Shown here piece after piece: positions 16,443 to 26,141 of a stretch of 64,000 bases of DNA (position 1 is the stretch's first letter; every line of letters begins with the position of its first letter). The position numbers and the translations under genes are program-made. The stretch is taken from the NCBI RefSeq assembly GCF_900105115.1, contig NZ_FNRV01000001.1:2414001-2478000 (forward strand). Direction: 5' to 3'. This DNA comes from Pseudomonas mohnii (GTDB lineage Bacteria; Pseudomonadota; Gammaproteobacteria; Pseudomonadales; Pseudomonadaceae). The notes under the pieces were generated by a model that saw only the letters and a program-made list of their open reading frames with translations, had not been told where the DNA came from and did no database searches.

Positions 16443-19181
16443 TTAACCCAACACCCCCAACTCCTTCGCCCGTGCAACCGCCTGCGTACGCCGCTCCACC
16501 CCGAGCTTGCTGTTGATGTGGCTGGCGTGGGTCTTGACCGTGTGCAGGGAAATAAACAGCTGATCACTGATTTCCTGGTTCGAACAGCCTTGGGCGATCA
16601 GGCGCAGCACAGACAGTTCCCGCGTACTGAGCTGTTCTGCCGCTGCGGTGGATTCCAGCGCCGGGCGGACCACGGACGTCGGAAGTTTCTCGGCCAGGTC
16701 CTGGCAAACGGTCGTCGGCGCGCAGAGTTGAAGCTGTCCACGCAGCCAGTCCGGGTGCTCGGCCAACAACCTGTCAAACGGTTGCAGCACGCCACCGGCA
16801 GCCGCCTCTAAGGCCTGTCCCAAGGACTTTCGAGCCTCGGGTTCGCGTCCAGTGCTCAGCAACAACGAGGTTATTTGCGTCAGTGCCATCGTACTGAGCA
16901 ACTGCCGACCGGTTTGCTGACCACGTTCGAGCAGAGCATTCAAACGCCCTTCGGCCAGCATCGGTTGGCCCTGAATAACCTCCAGCAAAGCTTGCTGCAG
17001 CTCGATGTGCAGTGGCAGTTGCGGGTGGAATTCAGGAGGCGCCGCCGGGTGTTCGCCGTTGTAGGTCTGACTCAATCTCGTCAGCCATGCTTCGGCCAGA
17101 TCGGTGCGCCCCTGGGCCAGCCAGAGTTCGCATTTGACCAGCGTGATCATCGCCAGATAGTAGATGGGCGGCACATCCCAAATGTGCATCAGCCGTTCGG
17201 CTTCGGCCAGCTCGGCAAAGGCCTTGGCGAACTCGCCACTGCTGCCTTCCAGCCGCGCGATCACGCAGTGGCCGATCAGCACGCTGATGTCGCGGCATGC
17301 ACGTGCCTCGCTCAACCCAACCTGCAATCGCGCCTTCGCCGCTTGTGGTTGCAGGCGCTGCGCCAGCAGAAATCCTTCGTACAAGGCCAGTCTCGCGCGT
17401 ACCGCATAAAGCCGTTGCGCCGATAAACCTTGCAGACGTTGCAACCCTTGACGGACTTCATCCAGTGAACGAAGGATTTCCCCGCGCGCCTGCAGCACTC
17501 GGGCGCGGTCGTAGTGGGCCAGCGCTTCGAACAACGGATTGCCAACCCGCTGTGCCAACTCCAGAGAATCCCGGTTCAACTCGCGTGCACGCCACAAGTC
17601 GCCATCGGCGATGGCGAGATTGGACAGGGTCGAGAGGCACATCAAACGCTGCCCGTAGCGTTTGCACGGAAGGCTTTCCAGCGCCTCGCTGCAATAGAGC
17701 AGCGTTAGCTCGCGGTTGCCGCGCCCGCGAGCGATGATCCCGCTCAGTGCCAGCCACTGCGCCAGCATGGATTTCTGCGCCGTGGCCGACGGGGCCGGCA
17801 GGAAGCGGCTCAAATGGCTCGACAGCTCCTCGGCCGCATCCAGTTGACAGGCCAGCCCCAACGCCCAGCTGTAGAGGACGATCAGGCGCGGCGTGCTGAT
17901 CAGCAAGCTGTCGGGCAAGTCCATTTTCCAGCGCAGCAACATGCCGACGTTCTGCTCGGCCAGCAATTGCTCTTCGGAAAGGTTTTGTACCAGGTTCGCC
18001 GCCACATCCAGGTGTCCGGCGCGCAAGGCCTGCTCCACCGCTTCGTCGAGCAAACCCTGGGCATTGAACCAGCGACAGGCACGCAGGTGCAGGCTCGCGG
18101 CCGGCACCACTGGCTGTGCAGTAGGCCGCGTGCGCAGCAGATCGGAGAACAGATGGTGATAACGATACCAGTGGCCGTGTTCGTCCAGTGGCACCAGAAA
18201 AACCTGGTGTGCAGCCAGAAAACGCAGGATCTCGGCGCTGTCATGCGCGTCGCGAATGGCGTCGCACAGCTCACTGCAAAAACGTTCCTGGGGGGCCGTG
18301 TCGTAAAGGAACGACTGAACCTCGGCGGGCAGGCAATCGATCACTTCTTCAAGCAGGTAATCGCGGATCAGTCCCTCTCCGCCGTGCAGCGCCTGGGGCA
18401 ATGCGCCTTGGCTGCCTGCCTCCGAGGCCGCCAGCAACCAGAAGCGCAACCCGGCCACCCAACCTTCGCTGCGCTGGATCAGGCTCTCCAGGGCCTCACC
18501 GCGCAATGAGCTGCTGTGCCGGTCGAGCAAGGTCAAGGCTTCGTCGTGGGTCAGGCGCAAGTCCTGCTCATTCAGCTCAAGCAGTTGCCGCGACAAGCGC
18601 AGCCGCGCCAGATGCCAGTCAGGGCGCTGGCGACTGGTGACCATGACCAGCAAGCCGTCGGGCAAATGGTTGAGGAAAAACTGCAGGCAGCGATCAAGCA
18701 CCGGCCCCTGGGCCAGATGATAGTCATCGAGCACGAGTAACAGCGGCGTCGCTGTCGAAAGGTGCACCGCCAGTTCGTCGAGCAAGCCGTCCAGCCATTC
18801 CTCAAAAGCAAACGGCTGATGCCGCTGGCGCATCTTCAACAGCCCCAGGGACTGCCTGCCCAGTTGTGGAAAATAGTCCTGAAGGCCTTCGAGCAAGCGT
18901 TCGAGGAATCGACCCGGATCACTGTCTCGCGGGCTCAATCCCAGCCAAAGGCTTTGCCAATGGGCCGGCAGCGACTGACAGAACTCCACCGCCAACGAAC
19001 TTTTCCCGAACCCTGCCGGTGCACTGACCAGTAACAGCCGACCATTGAGCCCTGTACTCAGACGCTCGCAAAGACGAGGCCGCAGCACATGGCCGTCGGG
19101 CAAGGGTGGCCGGAAAAAACGCCCGGCCAGCGTGGCGACGGCAACGCTTGCAGGACCTGGTGGAGGGAACAGATCAGTCAT
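16443..19181 (-). CDS. MalT/AlkS-type ATP-dependent LuxR-family regulator
   Basis: The product is 912 residues, the normal size of the large STAND-type activators. Near the N-terminus SAPAGFGKSSLAVEF is the Walker A loop and LLLVLDDYHLA the Walker B strand. The centre is a long helical, TPR-like region rich in Leu and Ala. The last 65 residues form a LuxR helix-turn-helix (STRELSVLRLIAQGCSNQEI ... SLHTVKTHASHINSKLGV). Such proteins bind an inducer and ATP, oligomerise and activate nearby promoters. The downstream position of the DUF1329/DUF1302/acyl-CoA ligase genes suggests that it controls lipid-related uptake, as AlkS does for alkanes; the inducer is unknown. Confidence 0.93.
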   Translation of the reverse strand: MTDLFPPPGPASVAVATLAGRFFRPPLPDGHVLRPRLCERLSTGLNGRLLLVSAPAGFGKSSLAVEFCQSLPAHWQSLWLGLSPRDSDPGRFLERLLEGLQDYFPQLGRQSLGLLKMRQRHQPFAFEEWLDGLLDELAVHLSTATPLLLVLDDYHLAQGPVLDRCLQFFLNHLPDGLLVMVTSRQRPDWHLARLRLSRQLLELNEQDLRLTHDEALTLLDRHSSSLRGEALESLIQRSEGWVAGLRFWLLAASEAGSQGALPQALHGGEGLIRDYLLEEVIDCLPAEVQSFLYDTAPQERFCSELCDAIRDAHDSAEILRFLAAHQVFLVPLDEHGHWYRYHHLFSDLLRTRPTAQPVVPAASLHLRACRWFNAQGLLDEAVEQALRAGHLDVAANLVQNLSEEQLLAEQNVGMLLRWKMDLPDSLLISTPRLIVLYSWALGLACQLDAAEELSSHLSRFLPAPSATAQKSMLAQWLALSGIIARGRGNRELTLLYCSEALESLPCKRYGQRLMCLSTLSNLAIADGDLWRARELNRDSLELAQRVGNPLFEALAHYDRARVLQARGEILRSLDEVRQGLQRLQGLSAQRLYAVRARLALYEGFLLAQRLQPQAAKARLQVGLSEARACRDISVLIGHCVIARLEGSSGEFAKAFAELAEAERLMHIWDVPPIYYLAMITLVKCELWLAQGRTDLAEAWLTRLSQTYNGEHPAAPPEFHPQLPLHIELQQALLEVIQGQPMLAEGRLNALLERGQQTGRQLLSTMALTQITSLLLSTGREPEARKSLGQALEAAAGGVLQPFDRLLAEHPDWLRGQLQLCAPTTVCQDLAEKLPTSVVRPALESTAAAEQLSTRELSVLRLIAQGCSNQEISDQLFISLHTVKTHASHINSKLGVERRTQAVARAKELGVLG

Positions 19182-19363
19182 GGCCGGCTCTTGTTTGAAT
19201 TGCGGATGGCGGCGTTGCAGATGTCCGCAGACTAGCGGTAAACGAAGTGGTTATGAAGGTTGTTGCTACAAATGACTACAAAAAGTCTACGAACAAAAGA
19301 TCACAGCCTCGTTTCACTCCATGGCGCCGACGTTGAAATGAGGCCGCCAGCTTTATCAACGCA

Positions 19364-19396
19364 CAAAAAAACGCCCCGAACCAGTCGGGGCGTTTC
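19364..19396 (-). terminator. Rho-independent terminator of the DUF1302-DUF1329 operon
   Basis: On the minus strand AAACGCCCCGA pairs with TCGGGGCGTTT, followed by a T run, about 30 bases after the stop of the DUF1329 gene. It separates this operon from the LuxR-type regulator gene. Confidence 0.92.
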
Positions 19397-19425
19397 TAGA
19401 GGATGCGGCCTCTGTTCAGTGCACG

Positions 19426-20790
19426 TTAGCGAACACCATCCTGACGCAAGGCCGCCGGGGTGAAGTCGCTGGTGGTGGCCGTAAAGCCGAAGTCGTACGC
19501 GGACTTTTCTTCGTTCTTCATGCCCAATGCCAGGTAACGGCCCGATTGCAGGTCGTACAAGGCTTCCAGCGCATACCACGGTACTTGCTTGTCGTAGTAG
19601 TTCTCGGCATGAGCCTCGGCGACACGCCACAGTTGGTTACGACCGTCGTAGTGATCGATCACCGCTGCTTGCCAGGTGTCTTCGTCGATGTAGAAGTCAC
19701 GCTTGGCATAGATATGGCGCTGACCTTCCTTCAAGGTGGCGACCACATGCCAGACGCGGCGCAGCTCGTAACGCGCCAGGTCCTGGTTGATGTGACCGGC
19801 CTTGATGATGTCGGTGTACTTCAGATTCGGGTCGTCGAGCTTGTAGGCGTCGGAGGCGATGTACATCTCTTTCTTGCCTTCGAGTTTCCAGTCGTAACGA
19901 TCCGGCGCACCGTTGTACATGTCCAGGTTGTCGGAGGTACGCAGGCCATCGGCTGCGGTACCCGGCCCGTCATAGGACACTTGCGGCGCACGACGCACAC
20001 GGCGCTGACCGGCGTTGTAGACCCAGGCCGAACGCGGCTCCTTAACCTGGTCGAGGGTTTCGTGAACCAGCAGCACACCACCGGCCAGACGTGCCGGAGC
20101 GGTCACTTTCTGCTTGAAGTAGAACAGGATGTTGCCCGGGTTTTTCGGGTCGTAGTCCTTCATCTTGTCGCGGAACACGAACTGGTCCTGGAAGTACACC
20201 AGGCTGAACGAGCCGTTTGGCTGCGGCGTAGCCTGGGTGACCAGGCGGGTTACGCTGCCGCCGCGATAGCGGGTGATGTGGTTCCAGATGACTTCAACGC
20301 CGCTTTTCGGAATCGGGAACGGCACTGCGGTTTCGAAGTTTTCCAGACCGTTGCCGCCGGATACCAGATTGGTATTGGTGGCGTTGCGCTTGATGGCGGC
20401 GAACACGTCATCCGGCACGGTAGCGCCACGATGGGACGGGTAAACCGGCATCTTGAAGGTTTCCGGGTAACGCTTGAACATCGCGTACTGGCCCGGGGCG
20501 AGCTTGTCCTTGTACTGCTCGACGTTCTGCGCCGTGATGATGAACAGCGGTTTTTCGCTGGCGTACGGATTGGACAGGAAACCTTTGCTGTCGACGGAAC
20601 CGGCGTTCTTCGGCATGGGTTTCCAGGCCGGGATCGAACCGTCGGCGTTACCCGCCATTTCGGCCCCCATGGGGGTCAGGCTCTTGCCCAGCTTGTCCGC
20701 CTCGGCTGCCGGGACCGCCGCCATGACACTGGTCGCCAGCAGCGAAAGCCCCAGAACACCGGCGTGGAACAGACTCTTTGTTATTTTCAT
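19426..20790 (-). CDS. DUF1329 family envelope protein
   Basis: This is a 454-residue protein with a Sec signal peptide (MKITKSLFHAGVLGLSLLATSVMA, cleaved near residue 25 at VMAAVPAAEA). The mature part is the DUF1329 family, thought to adopt an outer-membrane lipoprotein-sorting/LolB-like fold. Recognisable parts are GKSLTPMGAEMAGNADGSIP, YPSHRGATVPDDV, the RAWVYNAGQRRVRRAPQVSYD block and the C-terminal AKRDFYIDEDTWQAAVIDHYD. Function is not established; pairs of DUF1329 and DUF1302 proteins often accompany degradation of hydrophobic compounds. It starts 28 bases after the DUF1302 gene, so the two are an operon. Confidence 0.92.
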   Translation of the reverse strand: MKITKSLFHAGVLGLSLLATSVMAAVPAAEADKLGKSLTPMGAEMAGNADGSIPAWKPMPKNAGSVDSKGFLSNPYASEKPLFIITAQNVEQYKDKLAPGQYAMFKRYPETFKMPVYPSHRGATVPDDVFAAIKRNATNTNLVSGGNGLENFETAVPFPIPKSGVEVIWNHITRYRGGSVTRLVTQATPQPNGSFSLVYFQDQFVFRDKMKDYDPKNPGNILFYFKQKVTAPARLAGGVLLVHETLDQVKEPRSAWVYNAGQRRVRRAPQVSYDGPGTAADGLRTSDNLDMYNGAPDRYDWKLEGKKEMYIASDAYKLDDPNLKYTDIIKAGHINQDLARYELRRVWHVVATLKEGQRHIYAKRDFYIDEDTWQAAVIDHYDGRNQLWRVAEAHAENYYDKQVPWYALEALYDLQSGRYLALGMKNEEKSAYDFGFTATTSDFTPAALRQDGVR

Positions 20791-20818
20791 ATGTGCGTTC
20801 GTCCTGAAAATACAGTGC

Positions 20819-22705
20819 TTAGAAGTTCACGCCGAAGCTGAGCGCAACGAAGTCGCGGTCATCCACGGTGGTGTACTTGCCGTCGAAGAAGTTGGTGTAA
20901 GCCAGGCTCGCGGTGTAGGTGTTCTGGTACTCGGCGTCCAGACCCAGGCTGACCGCTTTGCGACCTTCCTCGAAGTTGCCGCCAGGGCCAGGGGAGTAAC
21001 CGCTCACGTCATGGGACCAGGCGACGTTGGGCTTGAGGTTCACGCCGGCGAATACGTCGTTGTATTCCCAGATGGCCCGACCGCGATAACCCCAGGAAGT
21101 GGCGGTAGTGAAGCCGTCATCGTTGCAGTTGCGGCTGCGGTTGTTGGTTGCAGCACCTGGACCTGCACCGTTGATGGTGCTGGTGTTGAGCGCCACGCAG
21201 GTGTTCTGGCCGCCGGTGGCAGGCAGCTCGCCAGGCCCGTAGACCGGATCACGGCCGTAGCGGACGTCGGAGGTGCTTTCCAGGCCGCCGACGTGGGTCA
21301 CGCCCACTTCACCGACCAGGGTCAGACGGCTGGCGCCCATGACCTGATCGAAGAAGTGCGTCAGGGTGGTCTGGAACTGGGTGATTTCCTTACGGCGATA
21401 GCCGTGCAGATCCGTGCCCGGTGGTGCGGAAAGCAGCGAAGCGTTGGCCAGCGCGCCGCCCAAAGGACGTACGCCAGCGAACAGGATGTCGGTGGAGTTG
21501 AGCTGCACCGGTGCGTTCGGACGGTAGCTGACTTCACCGCTCCACGCCGTACCGGTAGGCAGGGTGGTGGAGAAGCTCAAGCCGTACAGGCGAATGTCTT
21601 CCGGGTATTCGACGAAGTAGCTCGAGTTACCCGCGACAATCAGCGGCGCCAGTGCTTGCAACTGCGCCGGCAACGCCCTCACCCCGGCAAAGGTCGACGC
21701 AGGAGCACCGGTGGCGCTGAAGATCGGCGCACGGCTGTGGTAGTTCATGAAATAGGCACCGAATTCGGTGTCCAGCGGATCGAACATGTACTTGAAGGAC
21801 GCGCCCCATTGGCCGCTGTCCCGTGCATCGCGGTCGCCGGCACGACGCACCAGCACACCTTCGTTGTCGACGTCGACGCCCAGTCGGGTCAGCGTAGGCA
21901 AGGCTGCGGCCGGAATGGTCGAACGTTTGTTCAGCACACGCAGGTTGTTGTCGCAGCCGTCGGCAATGATGTCCGGCTGAGAGAAGAAGGTGCCGCAGTT
22001 GTCAACGACGGTCTGGTCCCATTCCAGCTGGTAGAACGCTTCGGCCGACAGGTTTTCGGTGAGGCTCTGGGACACGTAGAACATGTTGACCGGGATCAGG
22101 CCTTCCTTGATCTCGGCACCCGGACGACGGAACGCGGACACGTCGATCGGGTTGATGGAGTTGATGCCGCCGCCGATGAAGGTACTTTCACCCCAGCTCA
22201 CCACCTGCTTGCCCAGACGCACGGAACCTGGCTGATCGGCAATGGAATAGTTGTGATAAACGAAGGCATCGAGGATCTGGCCACCAGCGGACTTGGCGCC
22301 TTCCTTGCGATTGTCGTCGCTGATGTCCTTGAACGGACGGCTCTCGTCCTTGAGCTCGAAGTCGTACCAGTATTTGCCCCGGACGAACACGCCGGTATCG
22401 CCGTACTTCAGTTCCAGGTCATGGATGCCTTTGAAGATCTTCGAGAAGGTTTCACCGCTCTTGAAGTTCAGGTGACCGTCATCGGAAGTCTGGGACAGGC
22501 CATGGCCGCCGTTGTTGACGCCGATGAGGTTCTTGTTCGGCTGCTGGGTAGACCAACTGGCACCAATGGACAGGGACGAGTCGAACTGGCCTTCGATTTC
22601 ACCAACGTTGAAACTGACGCCGAATGCTGGCCCGGCGAGCGTAGAGGCAAGACTGACGGCCAGAGGCAGTTTCGCCCGGCGCCAGAACTGATTTACTGAT
22701 GTCAT
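20819..22705 (-). CDS. DUF1302 family outer-membrane protein
   Basis: This is a 628-residue protein with a signal peptide ending near PAFG (about residue 29). The body consists of alternating aromatic/polar strands (for example VSLGLDAEYQNTYTASLAYTNFF) and ends FVALSFGVNF. A terminal Phe preceded by alternating hydrophobics is the classic outer-membrane beta-barrel insertion signal. DUF1302 proteins are predicted barrels found beside DUF1329 partners and hydrophobic-substrate catabolic genes. Channel or docking function for a lipid or ester is inferred. It is the first gene of the operon; the promoter should lie in 22706-23044. Confidence 0.92.
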   Translation of the reverse strand: MTSVNQFWRRAKLPLAVSLASTLAGPAFGVSFNVGEIEGQFDSSLSIGASWSTQQPNKNLIGVNNGGHGLSQTSDDGHLNFKSGETFSKIFKGIHDLELKYGDTGVFVRGKYWYDFELKDESRPFKDISDDNRKEGAKSAGGQILDAFVYHNYSIADQPGSVRLGKQVVSWGESTFIGGGINSINPIDVSAFRRPGAEIKEGLIPVNMFYVSQSLTENLSAEAFYQLEWDQTVVDNCGTFFSQPDIIADGCDNNLRVLNKRSTIPAAALPTLTRLGVDVDNEGVLVRRAGDRDARDSGQWGASFKYMFDPLDTEFGAYFMNYHSRAPIFSATGAPASTFAGVRALPAQLQALAPLIVAGNSSYFVEYPEDIRLYGLSFSTTLPTGTAWSGEVSYRPNAPVQLNSTDILFAGVRPLGGALANASLLSAPPGTDLHGYRRKEITQFQTTLTHFFDQVMGASRLTLVGEVGVTHVGGLESTSDVRYGRDPVYGPGELPATGGQNTCVALNTSTINGAGPGAATNNRSRNCNDDGFTTATSWGYRGRAIWEYNDVFAGVNLKPNVAWSHDVSGYSPGPGGNFEEGRKAVSLGLDAEYQNTYTASLAYTNFFDGKYTTVDDRDFVALSFGVNF

Positions 22706-23044
22706 CGACGCTACTCCATGTGCATTTTATTGTTATGGCAGTGAGCACTTCTAAAAACGTTGTGGATGACGGGGAGCCAAGGCATCCCGAAGTCATTCCA
22801 AAATTGCATCGCCCCGTTTTGTGCGTTTGCTCCGTTCTTAAAAATCCTTGAGCGGACTATAGCCAGCAGGTAGTAGTGCTTGATCCCTCTAAAGTGTGAT
22901 TTGCACCTGTCAGCCACTCTGGAACAGTCCTTTTGCCAGACCGACGCCCGTCGGCAGGGCAAGGATGGCTTAATTTTCTGATTTGACAAGCCAAGCGCTT
23001 GCTTGGTGGGGCCGGCGTGCCCTTGTGGGCACGCCGGAGCACGC
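22706..23044. other. 339-base intergenic region with a strong hairpin
   Basis: This gap lies between the DUF1302 gene and the acyl-CoA ligase gene, both on the minus strand. It holds the DUF1302 promoter and leader, although I cannot name boxes with confidence. Near its right end CCGGCGTGCCC (23012-23022) and GGGCACGCCGG (23027-23037) form a perfect 11-base stem with a TTGT loop just past the ligase stop. No T run follows on the minus strand, so it is not a textbook terminator. No coding frame with protein character is seen. Confidence 0.6.
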
Positions 23045-24727
23045 TTAAAGCGTGGAAAGGAAGGTACTGTTGTTGGCTTGCCATTCGGTGATATCGACGC
23101 GAATTCGCTTCTTGTCGAGCTTGCCGACGCTGGTCTTGGGAATTTCAGTAACAAGAGCGATCTGACTCGGGATCGCCCACTTGCTCAGGTGCCCCAGTTC
23201 CACGAACGGTTTGAGGTGTTCCTTGAGTTCCCGGGCATCGATAACATGGCCTTCGCGGACCACCAGCAAGGCAAACGGCCGCTCGCCCCACTGCGGATCG
23301 GCAATGCCCACCACTGCTACTTCGCGTACCGCCACATGGCGACTGATCAGGTCTTCCAGGTCCAGGGAGGACACCCACTCGCCGCCGGTCTTGATCACGT
23401 CCTTGATCCGGTCGCGAATGTCGATCACGCCCATGCCGTCCAGGGTCGCCACGTCACCCGTGTGCAGCCAGCCCCCGGCCCAGAGCTCGGCGCCCTTCTG
23501 CGGCTCTTTGAAATACCCCTCGGTGAGCCAGGGCGCACGCAGCACCAGCTCGCCCTGGGTCTCGCCATCGGCGGGCAGGAAATTGCCGTCGGCGTCGATG
23601 ATCGCCGCTTCCACCAGTGGCCCCGGCACGCCAGCCTTGATCCGGTAGGTGGTGCGCTCGTCTTCGGTGCCGGCCATCAACTCGTCGTTGAGGTGCGCGC
23701 AGGAGATCAGCGGCCCGGTTTCCGACATGCCATAAGCGGCCGTCAACTGAATGCCCTTGGCCTTCGCTGCTTCGTACAGGGCACGATTGAGTGCACTGCC
23801 GCCAATGACGATTTTCCAGCCAGCGAAATCGGTGTTCTGCGCTGCCTTGGCATTGAGGACCATTTGCAGGATGGTCGGCACACAATGAGAGAAAGAGACC
23901 TTTTCCTTGCGCCACAGCTCCACCAGAAACTCCGGGTCATAGCGCCCGGGATAAACCTGCTTGAGCCCGAGCATGGTCGCCACATAGGGCAGGCCCCAGG
24001 CATGCACATGGAACATCGGCGTGATCGGCATGTACACGTCGTTGGTGCCCAGCAGGCGCACGCTGTCGATCGCGCCCATGATGGTCGACACGCCCATGGT
24101 GTGCAGCACCAGTTGTCGATGGCTGAAGTAAACGCCTTTGGGATTACCGGTGGTACCGGTGGTGTAGAAAGTCGTTGCGACCGAGTTTTCGTCGAAATCC
24201 TGGAAGTCGTATTGCGGGCTCGCGGCCGCCAGCAGTTGCTCGTACTCGCCGACCAGGTTCGGCAGGTCGGCGGTCTTTTCCGGCAGGTCGGTCAGCAGCA
24301 GGGTTTTCTCGACCGTGGTCAGGTGCCCGGCAATCGCGTTGTACAGCCCCACGAACTCGCTGTTGACCAGTACAAAGCGGTCCACGGCGTGGTTCATGGT
24401 GTAGAGGATCTGTTCCGGCGACAGGCGCACGTTGATGGTGTGGATGACCGCGCCGATCATCGGAATGGCAAACATGCATTCCAGATAACGATGGCTGTCC
24501 CAATCCATCACCGCCACGGTGTCCCCAGGCTTGACCCCGGCCTCTGTCAGCACATTGGCCAACCGAGCGACCCGTTCGATCAAGGTCGGATAGCTGTAGC
24601 GCAACTGGTCGCGGTAAACGATCTCGCGCGTTTTCTCATAGCGCGCCCCGGACATCAGCAGCCGTTTGATCAGCAGCGGATACTGGTAAGCGCCTTCGGC
24701 TGGGGGGATAACGCGAGTCTGCAACAT
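23045..24727 (-). CDS. Medium/long-chain fatty acyl-CoA ligase (AlkK-like)
   Basis: The enzyme activates a fatty acid with ATP to an acyl-AMP and then to acyl-CoA. The 560-residue product contains the P-loop TTFYTTGTTGNPKGVYFSHRQ region, AAYGMSETGPLISCA, GWLHTGDVATLDGMGVIDIRDRIKD and the C-terminal Lys segment PKTSVGKLDKKRIR, so it is an intact ANL-superfamily enzyme. Overall wording is closest to AlkK-type ligases. Start at the ATG at 24727 (MLQTRVIPPAEG) is supported by AAAGGGA upstream; the open frame extends 34 codons further. It lies upstream of the DUF1302/DUF1329 pair, but 339 bases separate them, so it probably has its own promoter. Confidence 0.93.
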   Translation of the reverse strand: MLQTRVIPPAEGAYQYPLLIKRLLMSGARYEKTREIVYRDQLRYSYPTLIERVARLANVLTEAGVKPGDTVAVMDWDSHRYLECMFAIPMIGAVIHTINVRLSPEQILYTMNHAVDRFVLVNSEFVGLYNAIAGHLTTVEKTLLLTDLPEKTADLPNLVGEYEQLLAAASPQYDFQDFDENSVATTFYTTGTTGNPKGVYFSHRQLVLHTMGVSTIMGAIDSVRLLGTNDVYMPITPMFHVHAWGLPYVATMLGLKQVYPGRYDPEFLVELWRKEKVSFSHCVPTILQMVLNAKAAQNTDFAGWKIVIGGSALNRALYEAAKAKGIQLTAAYGMSETGPLISCAHLNDELMAGTEDERTTYRIKAGVPGPLVEAAIIDADGNFLPADGETQGELVLRAPWLTEGYFKEPQKGAELWAGGWLHTGDVATLDGMGVIDIRDRIKDVIKTGGEWVSSLDLEDLISRHVAVREVAVVGIADPQWGERPFALLVVREGHVIDARELKEHLKPFVELGHLSKWAIPSQIALVTEIPKTSVGKLDKKRIRVDITEWQANNSTFLSTL

Positions 24728-24871
24728 AAGAATCCCTTTTCTGACTGCACGGTCGTGGCTGAAAGCAAGCACTTTAGTGCCCTTGATCGCCAGCCAAATC
24801 AGCCAAAGGAATGATTTGCAGAGCCGCACAAATGCTAGCGTTGCGCCAGCATTTGTCGGTATGCACAGCGC

Positions 24872-26056
24872 TCAGGCCGTTTGTCCCGCCAAAGCCTCCG
24901 AGGGCGTCCGCGGGAAGACCAGGGCCGCCATGAAGGTCAATGCCGCGATCGCCGCCAAAATCAGATAGAGCCCGACCAATCCCTGGAGCGGTTCGACGTA
25001 GGCGATCAGAGGAATGGCGGTGGCGCTGGCGCCGAAAGACAGGCAGTAACGCAACGCAAAGACTCGTGACTGCCATTGAGGCGCAACGAAATTGGCAACC
25101 ATCGCATCGTTGACCGTGACTTGGCCGAACACCACGAACATGAACGCCGCCCCCAACGCAATCACGCCCCAGCCTTCACCATAGGCGAGTGCGTAGAGCA
25201 GCGGCGCCTGGCACATCGTCAGCACCACGAACGGCCACTTGAGACTGACTCGATGCAATACCCGGCCAATGCTCAACTGAGCCACGGCGCCAAAGGCGTA
25301 AGCCAGGCTGACCACGACACCCAAGGTTTGCGGCGACGCGAACAACTCGTGCAACCGCTCCTGGAACAATTTCGGATAAGTCATCGTCGTCGCGTTGAAC
25401 ACCACGCCGCCGGTCGCCGTGGCCAATGCCAGCACGCCGAACACCACTGCCATGGAGATTCGCTGACCGCCCGCACCTTTGAGCGGCGTGTGGGGACGCT
25501 GGGGGACAGGCTCCTCATGCACCTGCAAGGCGAACCCGACGCCCAGCACCATCGCCACCACACCCGGCAGAATGAACGCCGCACGCCAGCCGAAATGCGC
25601 CACCAGCAACCCCGTGATCAGCGCTGAAAACGCCACGCCCAGGTTGCCCCACATGCCATTGATGCCGATCTCCCGGCCACGGTTTTGTGCGTAGGCCACC
25701 AGCATCGCGGTGCCCACCGGATGGTAGATCGCTGCAAAAATCCCGATCAGCGTCAGACCCAGCACCAACATTGGTGCGTTGTGGCTCAACCCGGTAAAAA
25801 TCGCTGAAGCGCCAATGCCGAAGAAAAAAACCAGCATCATTCGCCGTCGACTCCAGTGATCCCCCAGCCAACCGGCCGGCAAGGAACAAGCGCCAAAGGC
25901 GATGAATCCGCCCAGGGACAAGCCGATCAGCGCCGCGAAATCGAGGGCAAACGCCTGCGTCATGCCGAGCACCGCGGCGGGAAATATGAGCATGAACATG
26001 TGGTCGATCACATGGGCGGCATTGATGTAGCGGATTACGTTTCTGGACTGGTTCAT
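24872..26056 (-). CDS. Major facilitator superfamily transporter
   Basis: The product is 394 residues with about 12 membrane helices. It has the MFS loop pattern GDHWSRRRMMLVFF between helices 2 and 3 and a repeat-like LPAGWLGDHW. No large soluble domain is seen. The substrate is unknown. The gene is divergent from the AraC-family gene at 26142, with 85 bases between starts, a typical arrangement of an efflux or uptake pump and its regulator. It reads MNQSRNVIRYINAAHVIDHM at the N-terminus, similar to fosmidomycin-resistance-type MFS members, so drug export is one possibility. Confidence 0.9.
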   Translation of the reverse strand: MNQSRNVIRYINAAHVIDHMFMLIFPAAVLGMTQAFALDFAALIGLSLGGFIAFGACSLPAGWLGDHWSRRRMMLVFFFGIGASAIFTGLSHNAPMLVLGLTLIGIFAAIYHPVGTAMLVAYAQNRGREIGINGMWGNLGVAFSALITGLLVAHFGWRAAFILPGVVAMVLGVGFALQVHEEPVPQRPHTPLKGAGGQRISMAVVFGVLALATATGGVVFNATTMTYPKLFQERLHELFASPQTLGVVVSLAYAFGAVAQLSIGRVLHRVSLKWPFVVLTMCQAPLLYALAYGEGWGVIALGAAFMFVVFGQVTVNDAMVANFVAPQWQSRVFALRYCLSFGASATAIPLIAYVEPLQGLVGLYLILAAIAALTFMAALVFPRTPSEALAGQTA

Positions 26057-26141
26057 CGCGGCACGCTTTACGTTGGAGTGAGCGACCTATGCTAAGTTGG
26101 CGAAAAAGCGCATTCCTGACAACAAAGTCATCGGATCTGAC

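Noticed and set aside
20474..22699. 741-codon open frame on the plus strand
   Set aside because: It lies entirely antisense to the DUF1302/DUF1329 genes. The reading is low-complexity (Val, Gly, Arg-rich) and comes from the GC3 bias of the true genes.
23003..24814. 603-codon open frame on the plus strand
   Set aside because: Antisense to the acyl-CoA ligase, which has all ANL motifs. His/Gln/Asp-rich translation is typical of a shadow frame.
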